Positions 29,592-37,733 of a stretch of DNA of 64,000 nt are shown here, piece after piece. Below the pieces are notes generated by a model, which did no database searches, was not told the DNA's origin, and saw nothing but the letters and a program-made list of their open reading frames with translations. This DNA comes from JANRJY01 sp033763735. GTDB lineage: Bacteria; Bacteroidota; Bacteroidia; Cytophagales; UBA9547. A program made the translations under genes and the position numbers. Location of the stretch: assembly GCA_033763735.1 (NCBI GenBank), contig JANRJY010000069.1, positions 73,653 through 137,652 on the forward strand, given 5' to 3'. The first letter of the stretch is position 1. The number at the start of each line of letters is the position of its first letter.

Positions 29592-29759
29592 TTATTTTTT
29601 TAGTAATTCATCTAATTCTAACGATTTCCCTTCTTTGAATAAATTGCCAAAATCTTGAGAAAACCATTTATCAAAATCTTTATTTGAGCTTGTTTTTGAA
29701 ATAGGCTTCTTTTTCATTTTTCCTTGGTTTTCTGCAGCTAATCGACCTAATTTTTCCAT
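29592..29759 (-). CDS. Small partner of a BrnT-type toxin (probable antitoxin)
   Basis: A 55-aa hydrophilic protein from ATG 29759; a shorter 41-aa form could begin at ATG 29717 (MKKKPIS). It overlaps the end of the BrnT-like gene by 38-80 bases depending on the start, as expected for a translationally coupled toxin-antitoxin pair. The C-terminal part FDKWFSQDFGNLFKEG is loosely like the tail of BrnA-type antitoxins but the usual ribbon-helix-helix domain is not clear. Assignment is by position. Confidence 0.55.
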   Translation of the reverse strand: MEKLGRLAAENQGKMKKKPISKTSSNKDFDKWFSQDFGNLFKEGKSLELDELLKK

Positions 29760-29964
29760 TTCTGATAATAAATGCACAAGTTAATATTCTTCCTAAGTTG
29801 CTTTCTCCAATACAAATATACCGAATTTCTCCATCTTTTTGGTAAGATAATTGAATAATCTTATAACGGTCACTAAAAATAGTTTCTTTTTCAAGATAGT
29901 AAATTCCATGCTTAAAGTAGCTTTTGTATATATTATATTCATCCCAATCAAAATTATAAGCCAT
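29680..29964 (-). CDS. brnT: BrnT-family ribonuclease toxin
   Basis: A 94-aa protein with the BrnT layout: N-terminal FDWDEYN...SYFKHGIYYLEKETIFSD, central RYICIGESNLGRILTCAF and C-terminal RSISCRKPRKNEKEAY, matching the family pattern of F.WD...N..KHG....EA..VF, R...G.S..GR.L.V and RIIS.R.A...E...Y. BrnT toxins cleave RNA and are neutralised by a small downstream antitoxin; a small overlapping frame is present downstream here. An ATG at 29964 is used. It lies just beyond cysC on the same strand with 21 bases between them. Confidence 0.8.
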   Translation of the reverse strand: MAYNFDWDEYNIYKSYFKHGIYYLEKETIFSDRYKIIQLSYQKDGEIRYICIGESNLGRILTCAFIIRNGKIRSISCRKPRKNEKEAYFKNKLK

Positions 29965-29985
29965 CAGAATTTAAAAATGTATTAA

Positions 29986-30582
29986 TCACTCATTTTTTAC
30001 CCTCGGCAACAACCCTTCAGTAAGAAAATTCACACATTTTTCAATCGTAAAAACATCAGTTTTGAGTTCCATGTCGGGATTTGTGGGTGCTTCAAATGGC
30101 GAATTGATTCCGGTAAATGATGGAATTTCGCCTGCTCTAGCCTTCTTATACAATCCTTTCACATCTCTTTGTTCACATAACTCAATTGGGGCATTGATAT
30201 ATACTTCAAAGTAATTATTGCTACCAACTATGTTTTTTGCCATTGCTCTGATTTCTGCAGTTGGGCTAATAAACGAACAGATGGTTACAATGCCGCAATT
30301 GCAAAACAATTTCGCAGTTTCGGCCGCCCTTCTGATATTTTCCATTCGATCCGCATCCGAAAAACCTAGGTTGCTATTAATCCCCGATCGTAGATTGTCG
30401 CCATCCAATAGCATAGTCAAATATCCCAAATCATGAAGGCATGCCTCCAGACCTTTTGCAATTGTGCTTTTGCCGGATCCCGATAGCCCGACCATCCATA
30501 TCACGATGCCTTTTTGGTTGAGTAGTTGCTCTTTATCTTCTTTTTTAAGGATTTTGTCGAATATTGGATGAATGTTGCTCAC
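29986..30582 (-). CDS. cysC: Adenylylsulfate kinase
   Basis: Phosphorylates adenosine 5'-phosphosulfate to PAPS, the sulfate donor for reduction or sulfation. The Walker A motif GLSGSGKST is near residue 32, [17 protein letters not shown] near 60 and [11 protein letters not shown] near 100, with [20 protein letters not shown] further on. At 198 aa it is a standalone CysC. The start is a GTG at 30582; an in-frame stop lies close upstream and no ATG is available. No sulfate adenylyltransferase genes (cysD/N) are in the window. Confidence 0.95.
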   Translation of the reverse strand: MSNIHPIFDKILKKEDKEQLLNQKGIVIWMVGLSGSGKSTIAKGLEACLHDLGYLTMLLDGDNLRSGINSNLGFSDADRMENIRRAAETAKLFCNCGIVTICSFISPTAEIRAMAKNIVGSNNYFEVYINAPIELCEQRDVKGLYKKARAGEIPSFTGINSPFEAPTNPDMELKTDVFTIEKCVNFLTEGLLPRVKNE

Positions 30583-30653
30583 TATTATTAATTAATTTTC
30601 AATATGTAGATAAAAATTATTTAGTAGATTTCGGACGTAAAAATACACGCGCA

Positions 30654-31628
30654 ATGGAAATATTCTCTCTTTTAATACTGATATTTATATTAATCATCTT
30701 ATTTTTTATCTTTTTGTATTTCGTCCCGGTCAATCTTTGGATCACTGCCATTTTTTCGGGTGTAAGAGTTGGGTTGTTTGATTTGGTGTTTATGCGTATT
30801 CGTAAAGTGCCTCCCAGAATGATGGTAGAGTCTTTGATTACAGCAACAAAGGCAGGTTTGAAAATCACCACTTCTGAATTGGAGACTCATTATCTGGCAG
30901 GTGGACATGTGCCTTCCGTAATTAAAGCATTAATTTCTGCACATATGGCTAATATTGATTTGTCGTTTCAACAAGCTGCAGCAATTGATTTGGCAGGAAG
31001 AGATGTATTTGAGGCAGTTCAGATATCTGTTAACCCAAAAGTAATTAATACGCCAAATGTAACTGCTGTTGCACAAGATGGTATTCAGTTGGTTGCAAAA
31101 GCACGAATTACGGTGAGGGTAAATATTTCAAGATTAGTTGGTGGAGCTGGAGAGGAGACCATTTTAGCGAGAGTTGGAGAAGGAATTGTTACTTCCATTG
31201 GTTCGTCCCGCTCGCACAAAGAAGTATTGGAGAATCCGGACAAAATATCAAAACTCGTATTAAGTAAAGGATTGGATGCAGGCACTGCTTACGAAATTTT
31301 ATCAATTGATATTGCCGATGTGGATGTGGGTGCAAACATTGGTGCAAAACTTCAAATTGATCAGGCAAGTGCCGATCTTAAAGTAGCGGAAGCAAAGGCT
31401 GAAGAGCGTAGAGCTATGGCAGTTGCACTTGAACAAGAAATGAAAGCCAAAACTCAGGAAGCAAAAGCCAAACTGGTTGAAGCTGAAGCGGAAGTACCCA
31501 AGGCAATTTCAGATGCTTTCCGTTCAGGTAACTTAGGTGTTATGGATTATTACAAAATGCAAAACGTAAAAGCTGACACCTCAATGCGTGACTCAATTGC
31601 TGGAAACACTGGAGACGACAAATCATAA
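30654..31628 (+). CDS. floA: Flotillin-like protein FloA
   Basis: A 324-aa membrane scaffold protein of the UPF0365/FloA family, thought to organise functional membrane microdomains. A single N-terminal membrane segment (about residues 3-27) precedes [21 protein letters not shown], an SPFD-like domain, and a C-terminal coiled coil rich in Ala, Glu and Lys ([20 protein letters not shown]). I use ATG 30654; an upstream in-frame extension of 30 codons overlaps cysC on the other strand and has no family match. It diverges from cysC. Confidence 0.93.
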   Translation: MEIFSLLILIFILIILFFIFLYFVPVNLWITAIFSGVRVGLFDLVFMRIRKVPPRMMVESLITATKAGLKITTSELETHYLAGGHVPSVIKALISAHMANIDLSFQQAAAIDLAGRDVFEAVQISVNPKVINTPNVTAVAQDGIQLVAKARITVRVNISRLVGGAGEETILARVGEGIVTSIGSSRSHKEVLENPDKISKLVLSKGLDAGTAYEILSIDIADVDVGANIGAKLQIDQASADLKVAEAKAEERRAMAVALEQEMKAKTQEAKAKLVEAEAEVPKAISDAFRSGNLGVMDYYKMQNVKADTSMRDSIAGNTGDDKS

Positions 31629-31674
31629 ATGATTCATTTTTAATGAGTAACGTTTGATTATAATGTGTTTTAGC

Positions 31675-31765
31675 TTGACAAACTCACTAACTTTCAGCGC
31701 AATAACTCATTAACTTTATACTTAAAAATAAAAAACCAACTAACTCAATAACTCAACAACTATTT
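31675..31765 (+). repeat. Short imperfect AACTCA/TAACT repeats in the rfbA leader
   Basis: The 143-base gap between floA and rfbA contains repeated ACTCA near 31682, 31705, 31743 and 31751, each next to a TAACT-like motif. No hairpin or promoter consensus is evident. Confidence 0.4.
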
Positions 31766-31771
31766 AAAGGA

Positions 31772-32635
31772 ATGAAAGGAATAATTTTAGCAGGCGGATC
31801 AGGAACTCGATTGCATCCACTTACTTTGGGAATAAGCAAGCAAATGATGCCTGTTTATGACAAACCAATGATTTATTACCCTCTATCTACACTGCTGCTT
31901 TCGGGTATCAGAGAAGTATTGATTATATCAACGCCACATGATTTGCCTCTTTTTGAAAAGTTGTTAGGTGATGGCAAAAGGATAGGTTGCTCATTCAGCT
32001 ATGCTGTACAGCCAAGTCCTGATGGACTGGCTCAAGCATTTGTTATTGGAAAGGAATTCATTGGTAAAGATAAAGTTGCTCTGGTATTAGGGGATAATAT
32101 TTTCTATGGTTCAGGAATGGCTACTCTGCTTCAGGAGAACAATAATCCTGATGGAGGTGTCGTATTTGCTTACCATGTTGGTGACCCTGAGAGATATGGT
32201 GTAGTAGAATTTGACAAAAATAACAAAGCTATATCAATTGAAGAAAAGCCAGAAAAACCAAAGTCAAATTATGCAGTTCCCGGTTTATATTTTTATGATA
32301 ATACAGTAGTGGAAATAGCAACTAATCTTAAACCTAGTCCAAGAGGAGAACTTGAAATAACGGATGTGAATAAAATATATCTAAATCAAGGTAAATTGAA
32401 AGTAGGCATTTTAAGTAGAGGTGTTGCTTGGTTAGATACTGGTACATTTGCCTCTCTGATGCAAGCTGGGCAATTCGTGCAAGTTCTTGAAGAACGCCAA
32501 GGACTTAAAGTGGGTTGCATCGAAGAAGTGGCGTACCGAATGGGTTATATCGATGCTGCACAACTTGAAAAATTGGCTCAACCTTTATTAAAAAGCGGAT
32601 ACGGCAAGTATTTAATGGATTTATTGAAATATTAA
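31772..32635 (+). CDS. rfbA: Glucose-1-phosphate thymidylyltransferase
   Basis: Makes dTDP-glucose from glucose 1-phosphate and dTTP, the first step toward dTDP-rhamnose and related sugars. At 287 aa it has the usual length. The signature [20 protein letters not shown] is at the N-terminus, followed by [19 protein letters not shown] near residue 110 and VAWLDTGTF near residue 220. The rfbB/C/D genes are absent from the window, so this gene stands apart from its pathway. Its stop overlaps the ATG of a 59-aa membrane protein. Confidence 0.96.
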   Translation: MKGIILAGGSGTRLHPLTLGISKQMMPVYDKPMIYYPLSTLLLSGIREVLIISTPHDLPLFEKLLGDGKRIGCSFSYAVQPSPDGLAQAFVIGKEFIGKDKVALVLGDNIFYGSGMATLLQENNNPDGGVVFAYHVGDPERYGVVEFDKNNKAISIEEKPEKPKSNYAVPGLYFYDNTVVEIATNLKPSPRGELEITDVNKIYLNQGKLKVGILSRGVAWLDTGTFASLMQAGQFVQVLEERQGLKVGCIEEVAYRMGYIDAAQLEKLAQPLLKSGYGKYLMDLLKY

Positions 32636-32814
32636 TGGAAGAAGGTAATCCCAAGAAATTAGAACCTGCAAACATTGCTTGGACAATATTGTACGCACTC
32701 TTTTATCCTGTGATTATTACCTTTACGTTAATATTTTTTTCAATTTCATATATTTTGTCTTTAGTATCTAGAGTAATGATTAAAATTTTAGATAGAGACA
32801 AAAAACCCTCTTGA
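32635..32814 (+). CDS. 59-aa single-pass membrane protein overlapping rfbA
   Basis: A small frame beginning [16 protein letters not shown], with one long hydrophobic segment (about residues 15-46) and a basic C-terminus (DRDKKPS). The last base of the rfbA stop codon is the first base of its ATG (TAATG), the classic arrangement for coupled translation. No family is recognised. It is real on the basis of the overlap and amphipathic organisation, but expression is unproven. Confidence 0.6.
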   Translation: MEEGNPKKLEPANIAWTILYALFYPVIITFTLIFFSISYILSLVSRVMIKILDRDKKPS

Positions 32815-32857
32815 AAGTATAAAAATAACATATTTATTTTGCGAAAATATTTAAACA

Positions 32858-33856
32858 ATGGAACAAGTAGAACAAGAATCAGCCATATCAAAAACTAAAG
32901 AGCTTCAACTTAAAATAAATGCCGTTCAAACAGAAGTTGGGAAAGTTGTAGTTGGGCAAAACTATATGGTAAACAGATTGTTGATTGGTTTATTCACCAA
33001 CGGTCACATACTATTGGAAGGGGTTCCAGGATTGGCCAAAACTTTAACAGTAAATTCCCTGGCAAAGGCATTGAATTTGGATTTCCAAAGAATACAATTT
33101 ACTCCTGATTTATTGCCTGCTGATTTGTTGGGTACAATGATTTACAATCAAAAAGAAGGTTCGTTTGAAGTCAAAAAAGGACCTATATTTTCCAATTTAA
33201 TCCTTGCTGATGAGGTTAACCGTTCTCCGGCGAAAGTCCAGTCTGCTTTGTTGGAAGCCATGCAGGAAAAGCAGGTTACCATAGGACCTACAACTTACAA
33301 ATTGGAGAAACCTTTTTTGGTACTTGCCACTCAAAATCCGGTAGAACAAGAGGGAACATACCCACTTCCAGAAGCGCAAGTGGACAGGTTTATGATGAAA
33401 ATTTTTGTGAGTTATTTGAACAAACAGGAAGAGCTAGAAGTTATGCGCAGAATGTCGGACATGACTTTTAGTGCCGATATCAAACCGATTTTATCAAAAC
33501 AAGATGTATTTGCCATTCGTGACGAAATCAACAAAGTCAACATTAGTGAATCGTTAGAAAAATATATAATTGAGCTTGTTTTTGCCACTCGTGCTCCAAA
33601 AGATTATGGCCTAAAATCTGAGGCAGAATACATCATGTTTGGTGCATCACCCAGAGCAAGTATTGCACTTAACTTAGCTGCTAAAGCAACCGCCTTCTTG
33701 AATCAGCGCGAATATGTACTTCCTGAAGATATAAAAGAAGTTGCAAAAGATGTATTGAATCACCGAATCTTACTCAACTACGAAGCAGAAGCAGATGGTA
33801 TCAGTACCATACAAATTATCGATACCATTTTGCAAAAAGTCGCTATTGGGAAGTAA
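32858..33856 (+). CDS. MoxR-family AAA+ ATPase
   Basis: A 332-aa AAA+ ATPase. Walker A GVPGLAKT lies at 55-62, Walker B with the flanking motif ILADEVNRSP at about 114-123, the sensor region LATQNPVEQEGTYPLPEAQVDRF near 155-175, and a C-terminal lid domain (ASPRASIALNLAAKATAF). MoxR ATPases act as chaperones for partner complexes and usually sit beside DUF58 and von Willebrand A genes. None follows here; the next gene is convergent sppA 23 bases away, so its partner must lie elsewhere. Confidence 0.93.
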   Translation: MEQVEQESAISKTKELQLKINAVQTEVGKVVVGQNYMVNRLLIGLFTNGHILLEGVPGLAKTLTVNSLAKALNLDFQRIQFTPDLLPADLLGTMIYNQKEGSFEVKKGPIFSNLILADEVNRSPAKVQSALLEAMQEKQVTIGPTTYKLEKPFLVLATQNPVEQEGTYPLPEAQVDRFMMKIFVSYLNKQEELEVMRRMSDMTFSADIKPILSKQDVFAIRDEINKVNISESLEKYIIELVFATRAPKDYGLKSEAEYIMFGASPRASIALNLAAKATAFLNQREYVLPEDIKEVAKDVLNHRILLNYEAEADGISTIQIIDTILQKVAIGK

Positions 33857-33879
33857 TATTTTGAATTTAAAACTAGTAG

Positions 33880-35643
33880 TTATTCCAGTTCGCTTCCAAA
33901 GGGCATTCTAGCTTGAATACCAACCATTTTTTGAATTTTCTTTGCCGTCATGTATATATTCAGATTTTCCCCTAATTCTGATTGTAAAGTTTTCATTTTG
34001 GATTCATTTTGGAAATCTTCAATAAATTTCTCAATGACATTTTTGGATGCAGGTCTGTACTCTATTTTGTAGCTGGTATCAATTTTAGCTGATTTAGCCG
34101 CCAATTCTATGGCCATTCCTAACCCACCTAATTCATCCACCAACCCATTATTTTGAGCTTCAATTCCGCTCCATACTCTACCTGATGCAAGTTTTTTAAG
34201 ACTGTCAACAGTCATATTTCTCCCTTTGGCCGCTTTCTCCACAAAATCTTTATAAATATTGTCTACTTCTTGTTGAATTACTTTTCGTTCAAAAGTGGTT
34301 AAAGGCCTTGACATGGTACCAATATCGGAAAACAAACCTGTTTGTACACCATCAGTAGTAATGCCCAATTTGTTTTTCAAAAAATCTTTAATATTAAATA
34401 TTAATCCAAAAACACCTATAGAGCCGGTTATTGAGTTTTTATCTGCCACTATTTTAGTACAACCCATCGCAATGTAGTACCCACCCGAAGCAGCTACATC
34501 TGACATTGAGGCCACAATAGGCTTTTTCTCAGCTAATAATACAATTTCTCTCCACATAATATCTGACGCTAAAGCGCTTCCTCCGGGAGAATTAATTCTT
34601 AAAACCACCGATTTTACATTGTCATCCAGTCTTAATTTTCTTATTTCTTCTGATAAATTATCCGAACCTATGGTGCCGTCTTCGCTTTTGCCGGTATTAA
34701 TATCTCCTTCAGCCACTAATACAGCAACTATGTTTTTTGAATTGTTAGTGGGTTCTTTTATCGTACTTTTATACTTGTTGTAACTTACAAGTTCCGGTTT
34801 AGTTTTTTCATCCAATTTCAAGGCTTTTCTTAATAATTCAAGTACCTGATCATAATACACTAAATCGGTAACCAAATCATATTTAACGGCATCATTTGCA
34901 TTGTGAACCAACATCGAATCTGAAATATTTTTAATTTTTTTAAAAGGAATATCCCTAGATAATCCAATTTGTTCCAAATGATAATTATTAATACTTGATA
35001 TAAACGATAATGATTGTTTACGATTGGCATCACTCATTTTGTCAAGTAAAAATGGTTCTACTGCACTTTTGTATTCACCTACTCTGAATACCTGTGGTTC
35101 AATTTCGAGTTTTTGTAAAGCGCCCTTAAAAAAAGTGTATTTGTATTGAATCCCATTAAATTCCAATAATCCTGAAGGGTTTAGCAAGATTTTATCGGCA
35201 ACTGATGCCAAATAATATCCATTTTCAAAATATGATTCAGAATAAGAATAAATGAACTTTCCTGATTCTTTAAAATCCAATAAAGCAGCCCTTATTTCTT
35301 CAACCATAGCATAACCTGCCGGAATGGCGCTTAACTCTAGATATATTCCTTTAATTTTGGAGTCTGTTTTGGCGTATTTTATAGCTTTTACCAATTCAAT
35401 CAATCCCATGCCACCTCTATCGGAAGTAAAAGGAATGTCCAATCCTTCAAAAGGATTTTCTTCTTCTTTTTCTAATATGCGTTTGTTCAGCTGCAAATGA
35501 AGGACTGAATTATCCTTGATTTCTACAATTCCTTGCTTTGAGGAAGTAGAAGCTGCAATGCCCACCCCAATTAAAATAAGAAAAAATATTGCTATGATTA
35601 TAGCAAAAAATGTTGCAAATACCTGTTTGATGAACTTCCACAT
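33880..35643 (-). CDS. sppA: Signal peptide peptidase SppA, 67K type
   Basis: A 587-aa inner-membrane serine protease that degrades cleaved signal peptides. A single membrane segment spans about residues 8-30. Two tandem ClpP/crotonase-like domains follow. The N-terminal one carries the putative catalytic Lys region (ESGKFIYSYSESYFENGYYLA); the C-terminal one has the nucleophile Ser in SDVAASGGYYIAMG and the conserved RINSPGGSALASD and NSITGSIGVFG. Length fits the long type. It is convergent with the MoxR gene. Confidence 0.94.
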   Translation of the reverse strand: MWKFIKQVFATFFAIIIAIFFLILIGVGIAASTSSKQGIVEIKDNSVLHLQLNKRILEKEEENPFEGLDIPFTSDRGGMGLIELVKAIKYAKTDSKIKGIYLELSAIPAGYAMVEEIRAALLDFKESGKFIYSYSESYFENGYYLASVADKILLNPSGLLEFNGIQYKYTFFKGALQKLEIEPQVFRVGEYKSAVEPFLLDKMSDANRKQSLSFISSINNYHLEQIGLSRDIPFKKIKNISDSMLVHNANDAVKYDLVTDLVYYDQVLELLRKALKLDEKTKPELVSYNKYKSTIKEPTNNSKNIVAVLVAEGDINTGKSEDGTIGSDNLSEEIRKLRLDDNVKSVVLRINSPGGSALASDIMWREIVLLAEKKPIVASMSDVAASGGYYIAMGCTKIVADKNSITGSIGVFGLIFNIKDFLKNKLGITTDGVQTGLFSDIGTMSRPLTTFERKVIQQEVDNIYKDFVEKAAKGRNMTVDSLKKLASGRVWSGIEAQNNGLVDELGGLGMAIELAAKSAKIDTSYKIEYRPASKNVIEKFIEDFQNESKMKTLQSELGENLNIYMTAKKIQKMVGIQARMPFGSELE

Positions 35644-35805
35644 GATTTTTTAATATGTTTTGTAGTAAAGTGACTTTAATTTTGAACGCAAATTACAATA
35701 ATTATTGATATTTTTTGAAAAGTATGTCTATGTAATTTATTAGATAAGTTATATTAATTAATGGAAATTTAATATATTTTTAATGTGGTGTAAATCATTG
35801 TGAAG

Positions 35806-35813
35806 TACATTTG
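35806..35813 (+). promoter_or_regulatory. TAnnTTTG -7 element upstream of a 40-aa gene
   Basis: TACATTTG matches the Bacteroidota -7 consensus and lies 20 bases before the ATG at 35834. A clear TTG at the -33 position was not seen. Confidence 0.45.
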
Positions 35814-35833
35814 TGTTGTTAAAGTTAATTAAA

Positions 35834-35956
35834 ATGAAATCTAGAAATCAAATACTTCAGTTTTCTTGGAATGAAAATATGACAACCATATTAATGGTGG
35901 TGATATTCTTAATGTTGGTAATTCCTTTTGTAATTCGGTTTGCTAACTTTTTTTAA
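35834..35956 (+). CDS. 40-aa single-pass membrane protein
   Basis: A tiny frame beginning MKSRNQILQFSWNENM, with a hydrophobic segment over about residues 17-35 and a short tail IRFANFF. It occupies the gap between sppA (divergent) and the DUF721 gene (convergent, 5 bases away) and is preceded at the right distance by a TAnnTTTG element. No family is recognised. The case rests on promoter placement and the membrane-protein pattern; it could still be chance. Confidence 0.5.
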   Translation: MKSRNQILQFSWNENMTTILMVVIFLMLVIPFVIRFANFF

Positions 35957-35961
35957 TATCG

Positions 35962-36267
35962 TCATAGAAATATAATATTCGAGATAACTTTTTCATTCAA
36001 TTCATTATTTAGTTTCTCAATTATTTCTGATTTTTTCAAACTTAAATGGTGCTTCAAAGGTGCGGATGTTAGTTTCACGTACATGGTTTCTTGTTTGAAG
36101 AATATTTTTTCAGTTCGCTTTACCACTCCGGGTCCTAACAATTCGTCCCATTTCACCAATACCAAGGCTTGGGTGTATTTATTTTCCAAATGATACGTTT
36201 TAAACAAGTGCTTGATTCCATCTGCAATGGAAACAACTTCTCCTGAACGAATTACCGGTTTGTACAT
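35962..36267 (-). CDS. DUF721 (DciA-like) protein
   Basis: A 101-aa protein with the DUF721 pattern: an N-terminal helix (SIADGIKHLFKTYHLENKY), then VLVKWDELLGPGVVKRTEKIFFKQETMYVKLTSAPLKHHL and a helical end. The domain is shared with DciA, a loader of the replicative helicase in bacteria lacking DnaC, so a role in replication initiation is a reasonable inference. It ends 5 bases from the stop of the convergent 40-aa gene. ATG at 36267. Confidence 0.85.
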   Translation of the reverse strand: MYKPVIRSGEVVSIADGIKHLFKTYHLENKYTQALVLVKWDELLGPGVVKRTEKIFFKQETMYVKLTSAPLKHHLSLKKSEIIEKLNNELNEKVISNIIFL

Positions 36268-36341
36268 TTTAATTTATAGTTATATGCAAGTTGGAGAAAT
36301 GAAATTGAACATCTATGTTTTTTTGAACAAATATTTCTTTC

Positions 36342-37118
36342 CTAAAACTTCAAAACAAAATGCTGTTTTGAAAGATTCGGATCAATAAAAATAATACCAC
36401 AAAAGAATAAATCTATTGTAACTGTTACCACTTGAATTTGCTGAATCTCTTCCCATGCTTGTTCCATATCAGAAGACCAATGAATGTCGTCAATAATGAT
36501 AATAGACTTTGAATGAACTAAATTAATCAACTCTTTAAAGTATTGAATAGTTGGTTCATGCTTATGATGCCCGTCAATGAAAACAAAATCAAACGTTTGA
36601 CTCAAAATCTGAGTGTTTTTAAGTTGATCTTCAAACTTTCCAATTAATAAATTAATATTATTTATTCCCAAATTTTCAAAATTATGATTGGCTAAAGTGG
36701 CTATTTCAGGATTGCCTTCTAAAGTAGTAACTTTTCCATTTTGAGTTGCATTTGCAAAATACAAAGTGCTTATTCCCAACGATGTACCAAGTTCCAATAT
36801 TTGCTTACAATTGAAATATTGAATAATTCTGGCGTACAATTGGCAGTACTTTGTAGTTGAAAGCGCACTTCTAGCGATTTGTTTTACGCTTGTTGATTTA
36901 TTTGAATTCAATATTCTCGAACCAGCACCATAATCAATGGAATTAATGGAGTAATTATTTTGAAGAAGACTGTTTCTTACATTTTCAATTTGAATGAAAT
37001 CAGATTTTTTTGATTTGCCTTTAATCACTTTTAAATAAAAGTCAAACACAAATGGTGAATGCAAAGCATGCTCGTTTTTTGCAAAAAATAGATAATTTAA
37101 AATTGAAAATGGATTCAA
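36342..37118 (-). CDS. Class I SAM-dependent methyltransferase
   Basis: A 258-aa methyltransferase. SAM-binding motif I is ILELGTSLGISTLYFA (about residues 107-122), motif II TTLEGNPE, and the acidic motif FVFIDGHHKHEPTIQYF (about 178-194) resembles the O-methyltransferase (Methyltransf_24) group. The start is a TTG at 37118: an in-frame stop is close upstream and no ATG is suitable. It follows apaG by 12 bases. Substrate unknown. Confidence 0.85.
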   Translation of the reverse strand: MNPFSILNYLFFAKNEHALHSPFVFDFYLKVIKGKSKKSDFIQIENVRNSLLQNNYSINSIDYGAGSRILNSNKSTSVKQIARSALSTTKYCQLYARIIQYFNCKQILELGTSLGISTLYFANATQNGKVTTLEGNPEIATLANHNFENLGINNINLLIGKFEDQLKNTQILSQTFDFVFIDGHHKHEPTIQYFKELINLVHSKSIIIIDDIHWSSDMEQAWEEIQQIQVVTVTIDLFFCGIIFIDPNLSKQHFVLKF

Positions 37119-37130
37119 AAAGTGAAAAAC

Positions 37131-37517
37131 CTAATTGAGTTTGTATGGAGGAATGAGTACAAACTCCGGAATAGCCACTTTAAATTGTTTGCCATCCATG
37201 ATGCGTTCCATTACATAAAAACCTTTCATTTTGCCAATTGATGACTTCAAATTACAGCCTGATACATATTGATGAATTTCTCCTTGTTCCAGTATAGGTT
37301 GCTGACCCACAACACCCTCACCTTCCACTTCACGAATCGATCCATCAGAATCATATATCATCCATTTTCTGCGAAGAAGTTGCACGGTGTGCTCACTAAA
37401 GTTTTCAATCATGATTTTGTAAGCAAACACAAAATGCATGTTCTGAGGACTCGAATATTCCGGTTGGAACTCGGTCTGAACACTTACTTTGATACCTTCT
37501 GTTACGGCTGCTGTCAT
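37131..37517 (-). CDS. apaG: ApaG-domain protein
   Basis: A 128-aa protein made up of the single ApaG immunoglobulin-like domain. Conserved features are VSVQTEFQPEYSS near the start, FAYKIMIENFSEHTVQLLRRKWMI, the GEGVVGQQPILEQGE turn, and the C-terminal FKVAIPEF. ApaG has been linked with metal-ion efflux and diadenosine-tetraphosphate stress, but its biochemistry is unsettled. ATG at 37517. Transcribed together with the methyltransferase 12 bases downstream. Confidence 0.95.
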   Translation of the reverse strand: MTAAVTEGIKVSVQTEFQPEYSSPQNMHFVFAYKIMIENFSEHTVQLLRRKWMIYDSDGSIREVEGEGVVGQQPILEQGEIHQYVSGCNLKSSIGKMKGFYVMERIMDGKQFKVAIPEFVLIPPYKLN

Positions 37518-37733
37518 TATTATATTAAAACCTGTATGCTAATTAACAAAATTAATTTAATTTTATAAAATATTTTTGAAACATTAAGTCTCAATACTAT
37601 TAAAAATACAATTTTCCATTCACTTTTCCCAGTGGGGAAATTAGAAAGGGGCTAATTAAGCAATTAATTGAATTTTTAATAGTTCGATTTAGTTTGTTTC
37701 AAAATCGATTTTACGGTACAAAACCTAATACCC

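Noticed and set aside
37547..37554. TAATTTTG on the minus strand before apaG
   Set aside because: The motif matches TAnnTTTG but the region is extremely AT-rich and no -33 TTG is present.
37625..37640. TTTCCC-AGTG-GGGAAA hairpin between apaG and the PorE-like gene
   Set aside because: The stem is short and has no T-run; both neighbours start, rather than end, there.
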